Source: Pinibacter sp031553495 (GTDB taxonomy: Bacteria; Bacteroidota; Bacteroidia; Chitinophagales; Chitinophagaceae). From it: DNA of 64,000 bases. The position numbers and the translations under genes are program-made. The notes beneath the pieces were generated by a model. That model was not told the DNA's origin. It worked only from the letters and a program-made list of their open reading frames with translations, and did no database searches. Positions 27,375 through 36,053 of the stretch are shown here, one piece after another; the stretch's first letter is position 1, and each line of letters begins with the position of its first letter. The stretch lies in the NCBI GenBank assembly GCA_031553495.1, contig JAVBLN010000022.1, forward strand, positions 1 to 64,000. The letters run 5' to 3'.

Positions 27375-27530
27375 TTATCAGCGGTAGTGCTACTATTAAG
27401 CATCGTTGTGTCACTCACTTGTGCGGCAGGAACTTTAGTGGGCTGTTGACAGTGGGAAGCGGGCAGTAGAGAGACTATTGAGCGGATTGTTGGTGTTTTT
27501 CAAATCAACCAACAATCACCAACTTGTTCA
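27375..27530 (-). repeat. Single mosaic core with heptad inner side
   Basis: A class A core (27375-27438), starting after T8, is followed by GCTGTTGACAGTGGGAAGCG and GGCAGTAGAGAG heptads, then GGATTGTTGGTG and its near complement CAACAATCACCAAC. The core lies 29 bp after the GH3 stop codon. Confidence 0.8.
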
Positions 27531-27531
27531 A

Positions 27532-27539
27532 TAACTTTG
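27532..27539 (+). promoter_or_regulatory. Candidate -7 box TAACTTTG
   Basis: An exact TAnnTTTG match ahead of the secreted esterase gene. No good -33 TTTG is found at 17-20 bp, so the call is tentative. Confidence 0.35.
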
Positions 27540-27601
27540 TGCCCTTATGCTCAAATACTTTGTAAGGAATGAATAATCTTAAAATGACAAATATACCCCT
27601 T

Positions 27602-28579
27602 ATGAAAACAATCGTTGTGGCCTGGTTACTAACAACCGCCGCTACTGCGGCTTTTTCACAATCGCTAAAAGGAGTAACGCGAAAACCGGATACCAGCTAC
27701 ACTACATACAGCGCTTATAAACACAGCCTTAAAAGCAATCCGGAAATTTCCATTGTGGAAGAAATGAGCAACGATAATGTGGCTGTTAAAAAAGGAATTG
27801 TTTATTGCAGAATAGGAAAAAGAAAACTTGTAGTAGACGCGTTTGTACCGAAAGCACAAAGGGCAGACCGTACTGCATTTATAATGATACATGGAGGAGG
27901 GTGGAGATCCGGAAGCAGAACACAACATTATCCATTGGCGGAAGCCTTGGCCGCAAAGGGTTACGTATGCTTTACACCGGAATACAGACTTTCAACCGAA
28001 GCGCTTTTCCCTGCGGCCATTTACGATTTGAAAGCCGCTATAAGATGGGTAAAAGCAAATGCCGAAAAGTATGGAATTGACACTGCTAAAATAGTAATCG
28101 CCGGCTTTTCGGCAGGTGGTGAATTAGCTTCATTTTTGGGCGTTACCGGCAATATGCCCTTGTTTGAAGGCTGTGAAGGCAACATAAAATTTACCTCCCA
28201 TGTAAATGCTATTGTAAATCTTGACGGCACATTATCTTTCACACATCCTGAAAGTGGCGAAGGTGATGACAGCAAAAAGACTTCCGCGGGTACGTATTGG
28301 TTTGGTTACAGCAGGAAAGAAAATGCCGGCTTGTGGGAAGCCGCGTCGCCATTGACATATGCGGGCCGCCAAACACCTCCCACCTTGTTTATCAATAGTT
28401 CGGTGGCACGTATGCACGCGGGCAGAGATGATTATATGAAAATACTTGCCCAATATGGCATTTACACTGAAGTACATACTTTTGAAAACGCGCCGCATTC
28501 CTTCCCTCTATTCAATCCATGGTTTGCACCAATGGTAAACTATATAGACGAATTTTTACAAAAAGTGTTTAACAAATAA
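27602..28579 (+). CDS. Secreted alpha/beta-hydrolase esterase
   Basis: 325 residues from ATG at 27602, which gives a clean signal peptide (MKTIVVAWLL to AAFSQ). An in-frame ATG at 27569 would put 11 polar residues before it. Oxyanion motif HGGGW and nucleophile elbow GFSAG (Ser170 in this numbering) place it in the BD-FAE/hormone-sensitive-lipase-like group. The C-terminal His is in NAPHSFPLF. The pectin methylesterase gene starts 4 bp after its stop codon, so the two are an operon. A carbohydrate esterase acting on acetylated or feruloylated pectin or hemicellulose is a reasonable inference. Substrate not proven. Confidence 0.88.
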   Translation: MKTIVVAWLLTTAATAAFSQSLKGVTRKPDTSYTTYSAYKHSLKSNPEISIVEEMSNDNVAVKKGIVYCRIGKRKLVVDAFVPKAQRADRTAFIMIHGGGWRSGSRTQHYPLAEALAAKGYVCFTPEYRLSTEALFPAAIYDLKAAIRWVKANAEKYGIDTAKIVIAGFSAGGELASFLGVTGNMPLFEGCEGNIKFTSHVNAIVNLDGTLSFTHPESGEGDDSKKTSAGTYWFGYSRKENAGLWEAASPLTYAGRQTPPTLFINSSVARMHAGRDDYMKILAQYGIYTEVHTFENAPHSFPLFNPWFAPMVNYIDEFLQKVFNK

Positions 28580-28583
28580 TACA

Positions 28584-29606
28584 ATGGCTTTTAAGAAATT
28601 ATTATTCTGTCTTTTTTTCTCTTTTCATTTTTTTACAAATGTTTTTTCGCAGACAGCCAATCCGCAACAATACAAGTATGTATTTACGGTGGCAAAAGAT
28701 GGCTCCGGCGATTATAAATACATACAGGATGCTATCAATGCAATGCGGGTTTATCCGCTCATGCCCATTGTACTGTATATAAAAAACGGTGTGTACAATG
28801 AAAAGATTGTATTGCCGGATACCAATACAGACGTATGTTTTATTGGACAAAGTGTAGACAGTACCATCATTACGTTCAGCGATTATTCGGGCAGAGATAA
28901 GCATACAACATTTACTTCTTACACCGCGAAAATTTCGGGCAACAGGTTTTCCGCAGAGAACATAACTTTCGCAAACGCCGCGGGGCCTGTTGGGCAAGCT
29001 GTGGCATTGCATGTGGATGCGGATCAGGCAGTATTCAGAAACTGCCGTTTTCTGGGCAACCAGGATACAATTTTTACAGGAGGTGAAACTTCACGACAGC
29101 TATTCACTGATTGTTATATAGAAGGCACCACGGATTTCATTTTCGGACCCGCTACAGCAGTATTTCAAAATTGTATAATTCATTGTAAAGCCAACTCGTT
29201 TATTACAGCGGCAAGTACTACAAAAGGAAAAAAGTTTGGGTATGTGTTTATGGATTGCAAAGTTACAACTGAGGCTTCGGTTGATAAGCTATACCTTGGA
29301 AGACCCTGGCGCGCTTTTGCAAAAACGGTTTTTATCAGGTGTGCCTTACCGAAAGCCATTGATCTGAAAGGGTGGCATAATTGGAATAATCCCGAAAACG
29401 AAAAAACAGTGTTCTATGCCGAGTATAAAAATACCGGCGCCGGTAGTAATACCGGATCAAGAGTTACGTGGAGCTATCAATTAATGAACAAGAAAGCAAA
29501 AAGCTACACTATTGAAAATATATTTGGTATTAGCGATGTGAGTGTACAGCCTGAATGGTATAAGGCAACAAATTCAAAGCCGTATGAATGGCCCGGCAAA
29601 AAGTGA
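28584..29606 (+). CDS. Pectin methylesterase (carbohydrate esterase family 8)
   Basis: 340 residues with a signal peptide (about 1-22, ending NVFSQ) and a right-handed beta-helix. All CE8 signatures are seen: Q138 in GQAVAL, Q160-D161 in LGNQDT, D184 in GTTDFIFG, and R240/W242 in LGRPWR. It hydrolyses the methyl esters of homogalacturonan, releasing methanol and exposing pectate for lyases. The upstream esterase is 4 bp away, so both are probably cotranscribed and secreted to the periplasm or surface. No pectate lyase or SusCD pair is in the window, so this is not a full polysaccharide utilisation locus. Confidence 0.95.
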   Translation: MAFKKLLFCLFFSFHFFTNVFSQTANPQQYKYVFTVAKDGSGDYKYIQDAINAMRVYPLMPIVLYIKNGVYNEKIVLPDTNTDVCFIGQSVDSTIITFSDYSGRDKHTTFTSYTAKISGNRFSAENITFANAAGPVGQAVALHVDADQAVFRNCRFLGNQDTIFTGGETSRQLFTDCYIEGTTDFIFGPATAVFQNCIIHCKANSFITAASTTKGKKFGYVFMDCKVTTEASVDKLYLGRPWRAFAKTVFIRCALPKAIDLKGWHNWNNPENEKTVFYAEYKNTGAGSNTGSRVTWSYQLMNKKAKSYTIENIFGISDVSVQPEWYKATNSKPYEWPGKK

Positions 29607-29669
29607 AACGTGGTGTGATAAAATGACGTACGAAAATCTCAATGTAATAAGCGGCTCTGATAGCTAACT

Positions 29670-29767
29670 TCTCTACTTCCCACTGCCTACTGCCCTCTTG
29701 CCCAATAGCATTACTGCCGTACAAGTGAGTGACACAACGATGCTTAATAGTAGCACTACCGCCGGTC
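29670..29767 (+). repeat. Single mosaic core with CCCACTG heptads
   Basis: The inner side is TCTCTACTTCCCACTGCC, then TACTGCCCTCTTGCCCAATA in 7-nt phase (29670-29706). The class A core follows (29701-29767) and ends GCCGGTCTC plus A8. It lies in the gap before the M28 peptidase gene. Confidence 0.85.
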
Positions 29768-29885
29768 TCAAAAAAAAGATAATTTCACACAACCGGCTGC
29801 ATTGTTATAGCTCATATTTTTTCAATTTTCTCAAAAAACACATGTAAAAAACCGTTTTCGAAAAAAAGGAATAGTTTTTGCCGGT

Positions 29886-29893
29886 TACCTTTG
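29886..29893 (+). promoter_or_regulatory. Candidate -7 box TACCTTTG
   Basis: An exact TAnnTTTG match 21 bp before the chosen ATG of the M28 peptidase. The -33 side is A-rich without a clear TTTG. It supports the start at 29914 rather than 29878. Confidence 0.4.
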
Positions 29894-29913
29894 TAAGATT
29901 GAAACTTATTTAT

Positions 29914-31284
29914 ATGCGATTCAACTGGGTGCTTTATTTTCCGGTTATTATTTGTACATCTTCTGCATTGGCTCAAAAAATAAAAAAAAGTGAACGACAA
30001 ATTGTTGAGAATTTGCAGAAGCACATCCGCCTTTTATCTGGTGATGAAATGGAAGGAAGAAGCACCGGAACCAAGGGCGAGCGCCTTGCCGCCGCTTATG
30101 TAGCTGAAGCATTCACACAAATTGGACTGGAACCCAAAGGTAATAACAACACTTTTTACCAGGCTTTCAATATATATGAAGGCAAAGAATATAACACAAG
30201 CTCTCTTTCTTTTGATGGCGAAAATATTGCGGATACCGACTATTTTCCCTTTCCCGGATCACCGCAAAAAAAAGTAAATGAAATACCTTCCATTGCACTT
30301 CGCGAAAAAGGAGTGCCCTGGTTTCTTGATTTGGATGATATTTTAACCGCTCATTATAATGATCCCGCATTTAACCTGCAAGCATACATCGAGAAAACGG
30401 TTAAAGAATTTGCCAAAAAAGGAGCCACCGCTTTAATCGTTTACAATACGTCTCAATATAACGACAGCCTTTCTTTTGATCCGCATAGCAAGGCAACCGC
30501 CATACCTGTTCCCGTAGTATATATAAATAAAAAAACTGCAAAACGCTTTTTAAGTGACGAGTCTGCCGCAGTGAGTGTGGATATGAATATTGTTTTCAGC
30601 GACAAAAAAAGAACGGCCAATAATCTTGTTGGCTATATTGATAACGGTGCGGCACAAACGATAATTATAGGCGCTCATATAGATCACCTTGGCAAAGAAG
30701 AGAATGAAGTTTACAATGGCGCTGATGATAATGCAAGCGGTGTTTCCGCTATTATTGAACTTGCGAAAATGCTGAAAACATCGAAGCTTAAAAACAACAA
30801 TTATTTATTCATTGCTTTTTCCGGAAAGGAAATTGGTTTGTTGGGCTCACAACATTTTGCAGAAAACGCGCTGGTGGATCTTACTTCGGTAAACTACATG
30901 ATAAACCTCGACATGGTAGGCAGACTGAATGAAAATAAAACATTGATTGTAGACGGATCGGCTACTTCACCGGCATGGACAAAATATTTAACTACAGTTA
31001 GCGATAGTAAATTTTTCAACCTAAAGTATGATTCGAATGATAGTTATTCCGGCGATCATTCTTCCTTTTACAAAAAAAATATTCCTGTATTATCGTTCTT
31101 TACAGGCGAGCATGATGACTATCACAAAACAACTGACGATATTGAAAAAATAAATTACGATGGCGAATTCTTTATAATAAAATATATTTATAGTATCATA
31201 AGCGCTACCGACAAAGAGCCCAGGCTAACATTTACCAAAACCGTGGGATCGCAAAATCCTGCAAACGTTAAGGTAAATAACTAA
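29914..31284 (+). CDS. M28 family zinc metallopeptidase with PA-like insert
   Basis: 456 residues from ATG at 29914, which yields a signal peptide ending SSALAQ. N-terminal segment with LSGDEMEGRSTGTKGER, then a protease-associated-type region (about 95-210), then the M28 catalytic core. Zinc ligands are in GAHIDHLG, NGADDNASG, NLDMVGR and the terminal His of DDYHKTTDD. The usual Glu-Glu pair of SGEE-GLLGS is Lys-Glu here (FSGKEIGLLGS), so the general-base Glu is missing while the metal-binding Glu remains. Family role: secreted aminopeptidase. Activity is therefore uncertain. The IPExxxVDY gene follows after 25 bp. Confidence 0.88.
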   Translation: MRFNWVLYFPVIICTSSALAQKIKKSERQIVENLQKHIRLLSGDEMEGRSTGTKGERLAAAYVAEAFTQIGLEPKGNNNTFYQAFNIYEGKEYNTSSLSFDGENIADTDYFPFPGSPQKKVNEIPSIALREKGVPWFLDLDDILTAHYNDPAFNLQAYIEKTVKEFAKKGATALIVYNTSQYNDSLSFDPHSKATAIPVPVVYINKKTAKRFLSDESAAVSVDMNIVFSDKKRTANNLVGYIDNGAAQTIIIGAHIDHLGKEENEVYNGADDNASGVSAIIELAKMLKTSKLKNNNYLFIAFSGKEIGLLGSQHFAENALVDLTSVNYMINLDMVGRLNENKTLIVDGSATSPAWTKYLTTVSDSKFFNLKYDSNDSYSGDHSSFYKKNIPVLSFFTGEHDDYHKTTDDIEKINYDGEFFIIKYIYSIISATDKEPRLTFTKTVGSQNPANVKVNN

Positions 31285-31309
31285 AAGCGGAAATAATTGA
31301 AATAATAAG

Positions 31310-31744
31310 ATGAAGCTAAAACTTGATATCTATGAAATGGAAGAGGAGTTTTTTGAGAATACCCGCCTGTTAGGTATTGTTGCACCAATTAAATCGTACC
31401 AGTTTTGCTGGCAAATGAACAATCTCTTCAGGTTAAATTTTCGTGTTAATCCCGACGTTGAAATTCCTCTAACAAGAAAAGGCCGTTTGTATTATTTTGC
31501 TGTTTTCGAGTACAAAGAGCCCAACAGTTCTTTGTGCCACTATTTGTACAACAATCATAACGATGGCGAATATCTTTTACCCGAATTTAAACACCTTGAT
31601 TTTTTATGGCTCCTGAAAGGCGATAGAGTAAGCGATGATGGTTTGCAAAACATTATCAATTCCATCAGGTCTATTCAATCTGTACAATTAGTAACCGAAT
31701 TGACCTATGAAAAAATCAAGAACAAAAGCCATTTGATTTTTTAG
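31310..31744 (+). CDS. IPExxxVDY family protein
   Basis: 144 residues, cytosolic, no signal peptide. Its best landmark is LLPEFKHLDFLWLLKG at about 92-107. This is a conservative variant of the I-P-E-x-x-x-V-D-Y motif that names a small Bacteroidota-specific family of unknown function. Other features are an acidic N-terminus (YEMEEEFFENTRLLGI) and FRLNFRVNPDVEIPL. ATG at 31310, 25 bp after the peptidase stop codon, so probably cotranscribed with it. Confidence 0.75.
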   Translation: MKLKLDIYEMEEEFFENTRLLGIVAPIKSYQFCWQMNNLFRLNFRVNPDVEIPLTRKGRLYYFAVFEYKEPNSSLCHYLYNNHNDGEYLLPEFKHLDFLWLLKGDRVSDDGLQNIINSIRSIQSVQLVTELTYEKIKNKSHLIF

Positions 31745-31770
31745 TAGGCGAATGTATTTAAAAGTTTTTT

Positions 31771-31888
31771 GTCCACGAATTGCCACGAATTAATTTTTTA
31801 AAAGAATATTATTATGGAACGGGCGGTAGAGCCTTGATTGGGCTTCCGTTGTGTCACTCACTTGTACGGCAGGATTGCTATTCAGCGG
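31771..31888 (-). repeat. Half nonamer element joined to a single mosaic core
   Basis: GTCCACGAATTGCCACGAAT (31771-31790) is one arm of the nonamer family without its partner. It is followed by a hybrid core (31811-31888) with outer end GGGCGGTAGAGCCTTGATTG, an A-class centre and TTGCTATTCAGCGG inner end as in class C. This gap shows the two repeat families side by side. Confidence 0.7.
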
Positions 31889-32013
31889 TTTGGTAGTAGA
31901 AAGGCCGGGGATTTCCACAAAAAGATCATCAGCAAACTTTCTCAAAAAAAATGATGGTTGACATCTTGCAACAATGAAACCGGCTTATTAATTTCAATGC
32001 AAACATTCATATT

Positions 32014-32241
32014 ATGTGGGAAGAAAAAGATAATGCTTTATACAAGAAATTTACCTTCAAAAATTTTTCACAAGCCTTTGCATTCATGACGCGAGTAGCA
32101 TTTGAAGCTGAAAAAATGGATCATCATCCATTGTGGAAAAATGTTTATAACGAAGTGGAGATATGGCTTTCCACCCATGATGCCGGCAATGTGGTTACTG
32201 AAAAAGACCGGCAACTTGCAAAAAAAATAGACCTTTTGTAG
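32014..32241 (+). CDS. 4a-hydroxytetrahydrobiopterin (pterin-4a-carbinolamine) dehydratase
   Basis: 75 residues, slightly shorter at the N-terminus than typical family members (about 95). The signature is complete: FEAEKMDHHPLWKNVYNEVE, then IWLSTHDAGNVVTEKD. It dehydrates 4a-carbinolamine to regenerate pterin cofactor after aromatic amino-acid hydroxylation; homologues also act in molybdopterin or folate metabolism. ATG at 32014. No hydroxylase gene is nearby. Confidence 0.9.
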   Translation: MWEEKDNALYKKFTFKNFSQAFAFMTRVAFEAEKMDHHPLWKNVYNEVEIWLSTHDAGNVVTEKDRQLAKKIDLL

Positions 32242-32320
32242 TTGTTGGTTGTTAGTTGTTGATGTTTTTGTTTTGGCTTGCAATCAGTGCCTGCAGCACT
32301 TTCAACTTTCAACTTTCAAC
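32241..32320. repeat. Heptad arrays without a mosaic core
   Basis: GTTGTTGGTTGTTAGTTGTT (three GTTGTTR units), the spacer TTTTGTTTTGGCTTGCAATC, then TTTCAACTTTCAACTTTCAA (TCAACTT units). It separates two convergent genes and overlaps the last bases of the FkbM coding region. The spacer recurs at 44408-44446 and 56778-56806, and inverted at 24601-24640. Confidence 0.8.
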
Positions 32321-33161
32321 TAAATTTACCGTGCCAGTCGCACCAAAAAGTGAAGCTCTTATTTTTATTGCCATACAGTTTGAAATATTGCTCGCGGTGT
32401 TGAAGTAATAGTTTTACAGCATCATCATAATTATACCATTTACTCCCACCAAGGCTTTCGCCAAAAACGCCGGAGGCGCCGGTATAAAACAGGTTATACT
32501 TAACGCCGTTTTTATGATCGCGGATAAAATTGTAATGAAGGTATTTGTTCTTTAACCGATTCAGCTTATCCCAAGCACTTCCATAAAATGGCTTGTCCAA
32601 TTCCAGTACCGACAATGTAGTTTGATCTACCAGTTTAAACTGATTATAACCAATGGCTTTTAAGGTATCTAAAGTTTTAAGAATACCGGCCTCATTTATC
32701 GGCTCGTTTTCACCTATGCATTCCGTTTCCACTGAAATATATTTTGGTTGCAGGTTTGTATTTTGTAGCGTAGATACACAAATCGCATCAAAACCTTCAA
32801 TATCAACTTTGCAATAAACAGGCACTCCATATTTTTCAAATAAAGAAGAAAGCTTACAACTTTTCACAATTATTGATTCTTTAAAAGTATTAAGCCGTCC
32901 GGCCACTTCCGGTTTTAGAGAGTTCCAAAAAGAGTATTCGCTGATATTGAATGAAAGCTCCTGGCCATCCTCGTCGGAAAGCGCATAGTTCAGTATGGAA
33001 AGCTGGTTGCGGGCAATTGCATCCTTAAATGTTTCAGTAGCCTTTTTCACCAAAGCAGGATCAGCTTCCACTGCAATTACCTGGTAATTATTTTTCAGGA
33101 AATATTTTGTGTCAATTCCATCAAACATTCCAATGTCAAATATCAGGCCTGCAAAATGCAT
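32316..33161 (-). CDS. FkbM family SAM-dependent methyltransferase
   Basis: 281 residues. Class I methyltransferase motif I is FDIGMFDGIDTKYFL (8-22), followed by VIAVEADPALVKKA. FkbM-type motifs CKVDIEGFDAICV (about 113-125) and YISVETECIGENE follow. Members O-methylate sugars, lipids or polyketides. The usual GxNxGxxT is varied to GMFDGIDT, as seen in many Bacteroidota members. ATG at 33161. It is convergent with the pterin dehydratase and stands alone; substrate unknown. Confidence 0.88.
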   Translation of the reverse strand: MHFAGLIFDIGMFDGIDTKYFLKNNYQVIAVEADPALVKKATETFKDAIARNQLSILNYALSDEDGQELSFNISEYSFWNSLKPEVAGRLNTFKESIIVKSCKLSSLFEKYGVPVYCKVDIEGFDAICVSTLQNTNLQPKYISVETECIGENEPINEAGILKTLDTLKAIGYNQFKLVDQTTLSVLELDKPFYGSAWDKLNRLKNKYLHYNFIRDHKNGVKYNLFYTGASGVFGESLGGSKWYNYDDAVKLLLQHREQYFKLYGNKNKSFTFWCDWHGKFS

Positions 33162-33313
33162 TGTAAAAATTTTTATATAAATAAAAACATTAATAGTAAC
33201 ATCTCATAGTGTTGATGAAATTTTTTTTAATGATCGCTCTTGTAAGGCGGATGGTGAGTATTACTAAATTGAATTGTTGTTATACTTCATACAGCATAGC
33301 TCTGCATTTTATA

Positions 33314-33351
33314 AAATAAAAAAACGCGGTTACTTGATGTTAACCACGTTT
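33314..33351 (-). terminator. Rho-independent terminator after rho
   Basis: On the minus strand, AAACGTGGTTA pairs with TAACCGCGTTT (one G-U pair) around an 8-nt loop and runs into T7 followed by ATTTT. It begins 36 bp after the rho stop codon. The rest of the gap 33162-33387 shows no further element. Confidence 0.85.
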
Positions 33352-33387
33352 CACTTTATTTAATATTGAAGAATACTCTTCTATCAA

Positions 33388-35040
33388 TTACCTGTTCATA
33401 CTCGCAAGGAATTCCTCGTTGTTGCGGGTGCCTCTCATGCGTTTGAGCAATTCGTTCATTGCTTCTTCCGTATTCATGTCTGTAAGATAAACACGAAGCA
33501 GGTTCATGCGTTGAAGCACATCTTTATCCAGCAACAGGTCGTCGCGCCTAGTAGAAGATGCCACCAGGTCGATAGCCGGGAATATGCGTTTGTTGGCCAG
33601 TTTGCGATCCAGTTGAAGTTCCATATTACCGGTTCCTTTAAATTCTTCAAAGATCACTTCGTCCATTTTACTACCGGTATCAATCAATGCGGTGGCGAGA
33701 ATGGTTAGCGAACCACCGTTTTCTATTTTACGGGCAGCGCCAAAGAACTGTTTTGGTTTTTGCATAGCGTTGGCTTCCACACCACCACTCAATACCTTAC
33801 CGCTTGCCGGAGCTACGGTATTGTGCGCACGGGCAAGACGTGTGATAGAGTCGAGTAATATTACTACATCATGGCCGCATTCTACCAATCGCTTTGCTTT
33901 TTGAAGCGCTACGGAAGAAACCTTCACGTGTTTTTCGGCAGGTTCATCAAAAGTAGAAGCGATTACTTCCGCTTTTACGCTGCGTTCCATATCTGTTACT
34001 TCTTCAGGGCGTTCATCTATCAGCACTACCATCAGGTAGCATTCAGGATGGTTTTGAGCAATAGCGTTAGCTATTTCTTTCAGCAATACTGTTTTACCAA
34101 CTTTAGGCTGTGCTACTATCAACCCGCGTTGTCCTTTTCCAATTGGGGTAAAGAGGTCAATAATACGGGTGCTGTAATTGCTGGCGTTGGTAAACAGGTT
34201 TATTTTTTCGAAAGGGAAAAGCGGGGTAAGGTAGTCGAAAGGAACGCGGTCGCGAATTTCTTCCGGGTTTTTACCATTAATGCTTTCCACTTTTAGTAAA
34301 GCGAAATATTTCTCACCTTCTTTGGGGGGTCTTACCGCACCGGATACTGTATCGCCGGTTTTTAAACCAAACAATTTTATTTGCGAAGGCGAAACATAAA
34401 TATCATCCGGTGAAGAGAGATAGTTATAATCTGATGATCTAAGGAAACCATAGCCGTCAGGCATCATTTCCAATACACCTTCTGATTGTATAATACCGTC
34501 AAACTCAATGTTGAAGAAATCCGAACGGCGTTGTTGAAATATTTTTGAAGCTTGTGAGGGTTTTGTAATTTCCTGAACAGGCTCTGAAATTATATCAACC
34601 GGTGGTACGATATCATCGTCGTGAACTTCCTCCTGCTCAGCAATTGGCAGTTCTTCTGCCGCAGGCAAAATATCTACATCTTCTTCCAGCGGCAATACTA
34701 AAGGTTCTTCAATAACCGCTTTTTTCTTTACGGCTTTTTTGGCAGGTTTTTCTTCCTTTTTTGCAGGTTTTTTAGCTTCCTGTTTTGCAGGTTTCACAAT
34801 TACGTTTTCGCTTTCTACTATAGCCTCTTCGGTAGTGTTGGCAGTAGTTGCTTTAACAATGCGTTTTCTCTTAGGCTTATCCTCTGATTTTGAAACAGTA
34901 GATTGCACTGCCTGGCTGTCAAGAATTTTGTAGATAAGATCTTGTTTATCTAGTTTTTTTGCGTTGGAGATTTTTAGTTGCTCAGCTATGTCTAGCAACT
35001 CGGGAACGAGCATGTCGTTCAATTGCAGAATGTCGTACAT
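33388..35040 (-). CDS. rho: Transcription termination factor Rho
   Basis: 550 residues. A Rho N-terminal SAP-like helix domain (1-45, LNDMLVPELLDIAEQLKISN) is followed by a Lys/Ala/Glu/Pro-rich insert (about 50-165). This insert makes it some 130 residues longer than E. coli Rho. The RNA-binding OSB domain follows (GVLEMMPDGYGFLRS), then the ATPase core with Walker A QPKVGKT, LMVVLIDERPEEVTDM, Walker B VVILLDSITRLARAHN, the Q-loop and the R-loop. It terminates transcription of untranslated RNA. The inserted N-terminal region is typical of Bacteroidota. ATG at 35040. Certain. Confidence 0.98.
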   Translation of the reverse strand: MYDILQLNDMLVPELLDIAEQLKISNAKKLDKQDLIYKILDSQAVQSTVSKSEDKPKRKRIVKATTANTTEEAIVESENVIVKPAKQEAKKPAKKEEKPAKKAVKKKAVIEEPLVLPLEEDVDILPAAEELPIAEQEEVHDDDIVPPVDIISEPVQEITKPSQASKIFQQRRSDFFNIEFDGIIQSEGVLEMMPDGYGFLRSSDYNYLSSPDDIYVSPSQIKLFGLKTGDTVSGAVRPPKEGEKYFALLKVESINGKNPEEIRDRVPFDYLTPLFPFEKINLFTNASNYSTRIIDLFTPIGKGQRGLIVAQPKVGKTVLLKEIANAIAQNHPECYLMVVLIDERPEEVTDMERSVKAEVIASTFDEPAEKHVKVSSVALQKAKRLVECGHDVVILLDSITRLARAHNTVAPASGKVLSGGVEANAMQKPKQFFGAARKIENGGSLTILATALIDTGSKMDEVIFEEFKGTGNMELQLDRKLANKRIFPAIDLVASSTRRDDLLLDKDVLQRMNLLRVYLTDMNTEEAMNELLKRMRGTRNNEEFLASMNR

Positions 35041-35405
35041 AAAATACTTAAGTGTTAATCTCGAATTTTAAATTAACCAACCTTGTTTTGTTAGAAAGTT
35101 TGAAATGAGTTTTTTTTGAGCGGAATGACTATGACTGATGTGCTTGTGGGCTAAGGAAAACGACCCGATCAGATAATATTCCATTGCAATGATACGTCAA
35201 AAACCAAATGAAAAAAAATATTTAAGAATTTATTTTGAAAGTTTTCTGCAAAAACCTCCTTTAGTGTTATGATTAGAAGTGAGAGGTAACAAATCAGACA
35301 ATTATTTAACCACAATGAACAACTATTTAGGCACTAGGCATATACAAGTGATGGTTGGGATTTATTCAGGCCTGTGGTTAGAAACCCGCTAACAACCAGC
35401 AACCC

Positions 35406-35750
35406 GCTCAATAGTATTACTACAGTACAAGGTACTGTCATTACTTCTAAAAGTTGCTTGTTATAATTTAGGGATTAGAGATTTCTCTTACAGTGGTCGT
35501 AGAAATAAGTTGCTTTGAAAATCATTCACTTTGCCCATTTCCCGGACTCGAAATGACGTGCGGGAATATTTTCTATGCTTGTCTGAATTAGGATTTATCA
35601 GATTATTGGATTGATGGATGTTGTTTTGCTGGTCAATCTCACTTCTTACTTCTCTACTGCCAACCGCCCACTGCCAGCTCGCCGAATAGAACTACTACCG
35701 CACAAGTGAGTGACACAACGATGATGCCATGAAATACTGCCGCCTGTACC
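35406..35750 (+). repeat. Truncated core followed by a full mosaic core
   Basis: 35406-35432 (AATAGTATTACTACAGTACA) is an inner-end fragment that breaks off before the class A centre. After 250 bp with ATAAGTTGCTTTG and ACTCGAAATGACG (fragments also found in the composites at 15 and 53 kb), CTCTACTGCCAACCGCCCAC heptads lead into a full core (35683-35750) with class A centre and class B outer end, then A8. The 1-kb gap 35041-36053 holds only these and AT-rich sequence. Confidence 0.75.
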
Positions 35751-36012
35751 ATAAAAAAAATCACAGCTTTCGCCATGACTTAAATAAAATAACAATGCCA
35801 TTGATAAATATCATTGCTAAAAATTTTTCATGCAGATTATTGTACTGTCTGTGAAACAATAAGATTTATTGGCAATGTTTTCGTAATTTAACGAGACAGA
35901 TCAATTATTTATGTTCATCCTCAACAGTTTTTTTGTGGAAAAAATATCAATAGCAAGTACCGGTTTTTTATGTTGTTGACAGAATTTCTGCCATGAAAGC
36001 TATGGTATATCC

Positions 36013-36020
36013 TATTTTTG
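36013..36020 (+). promoter_or_regulatory. Candidate -7 box TATTTTTG for cysS
   Basis: An exact TAnnTTTG match 34 bp before the cysS ATG. No -33 TTTG is seen at the expected distance. Confidence 0.35.
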
Positions 36021-36053
36021 CAGCCTTAAATTGATCTTTTCACAATTCACATT

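Noticed and set aside
27805..28080. 91-residue plus-strand frame inside the esterase gene
   Set aside because: A different frame of a well supported coding region; no independent evidence.
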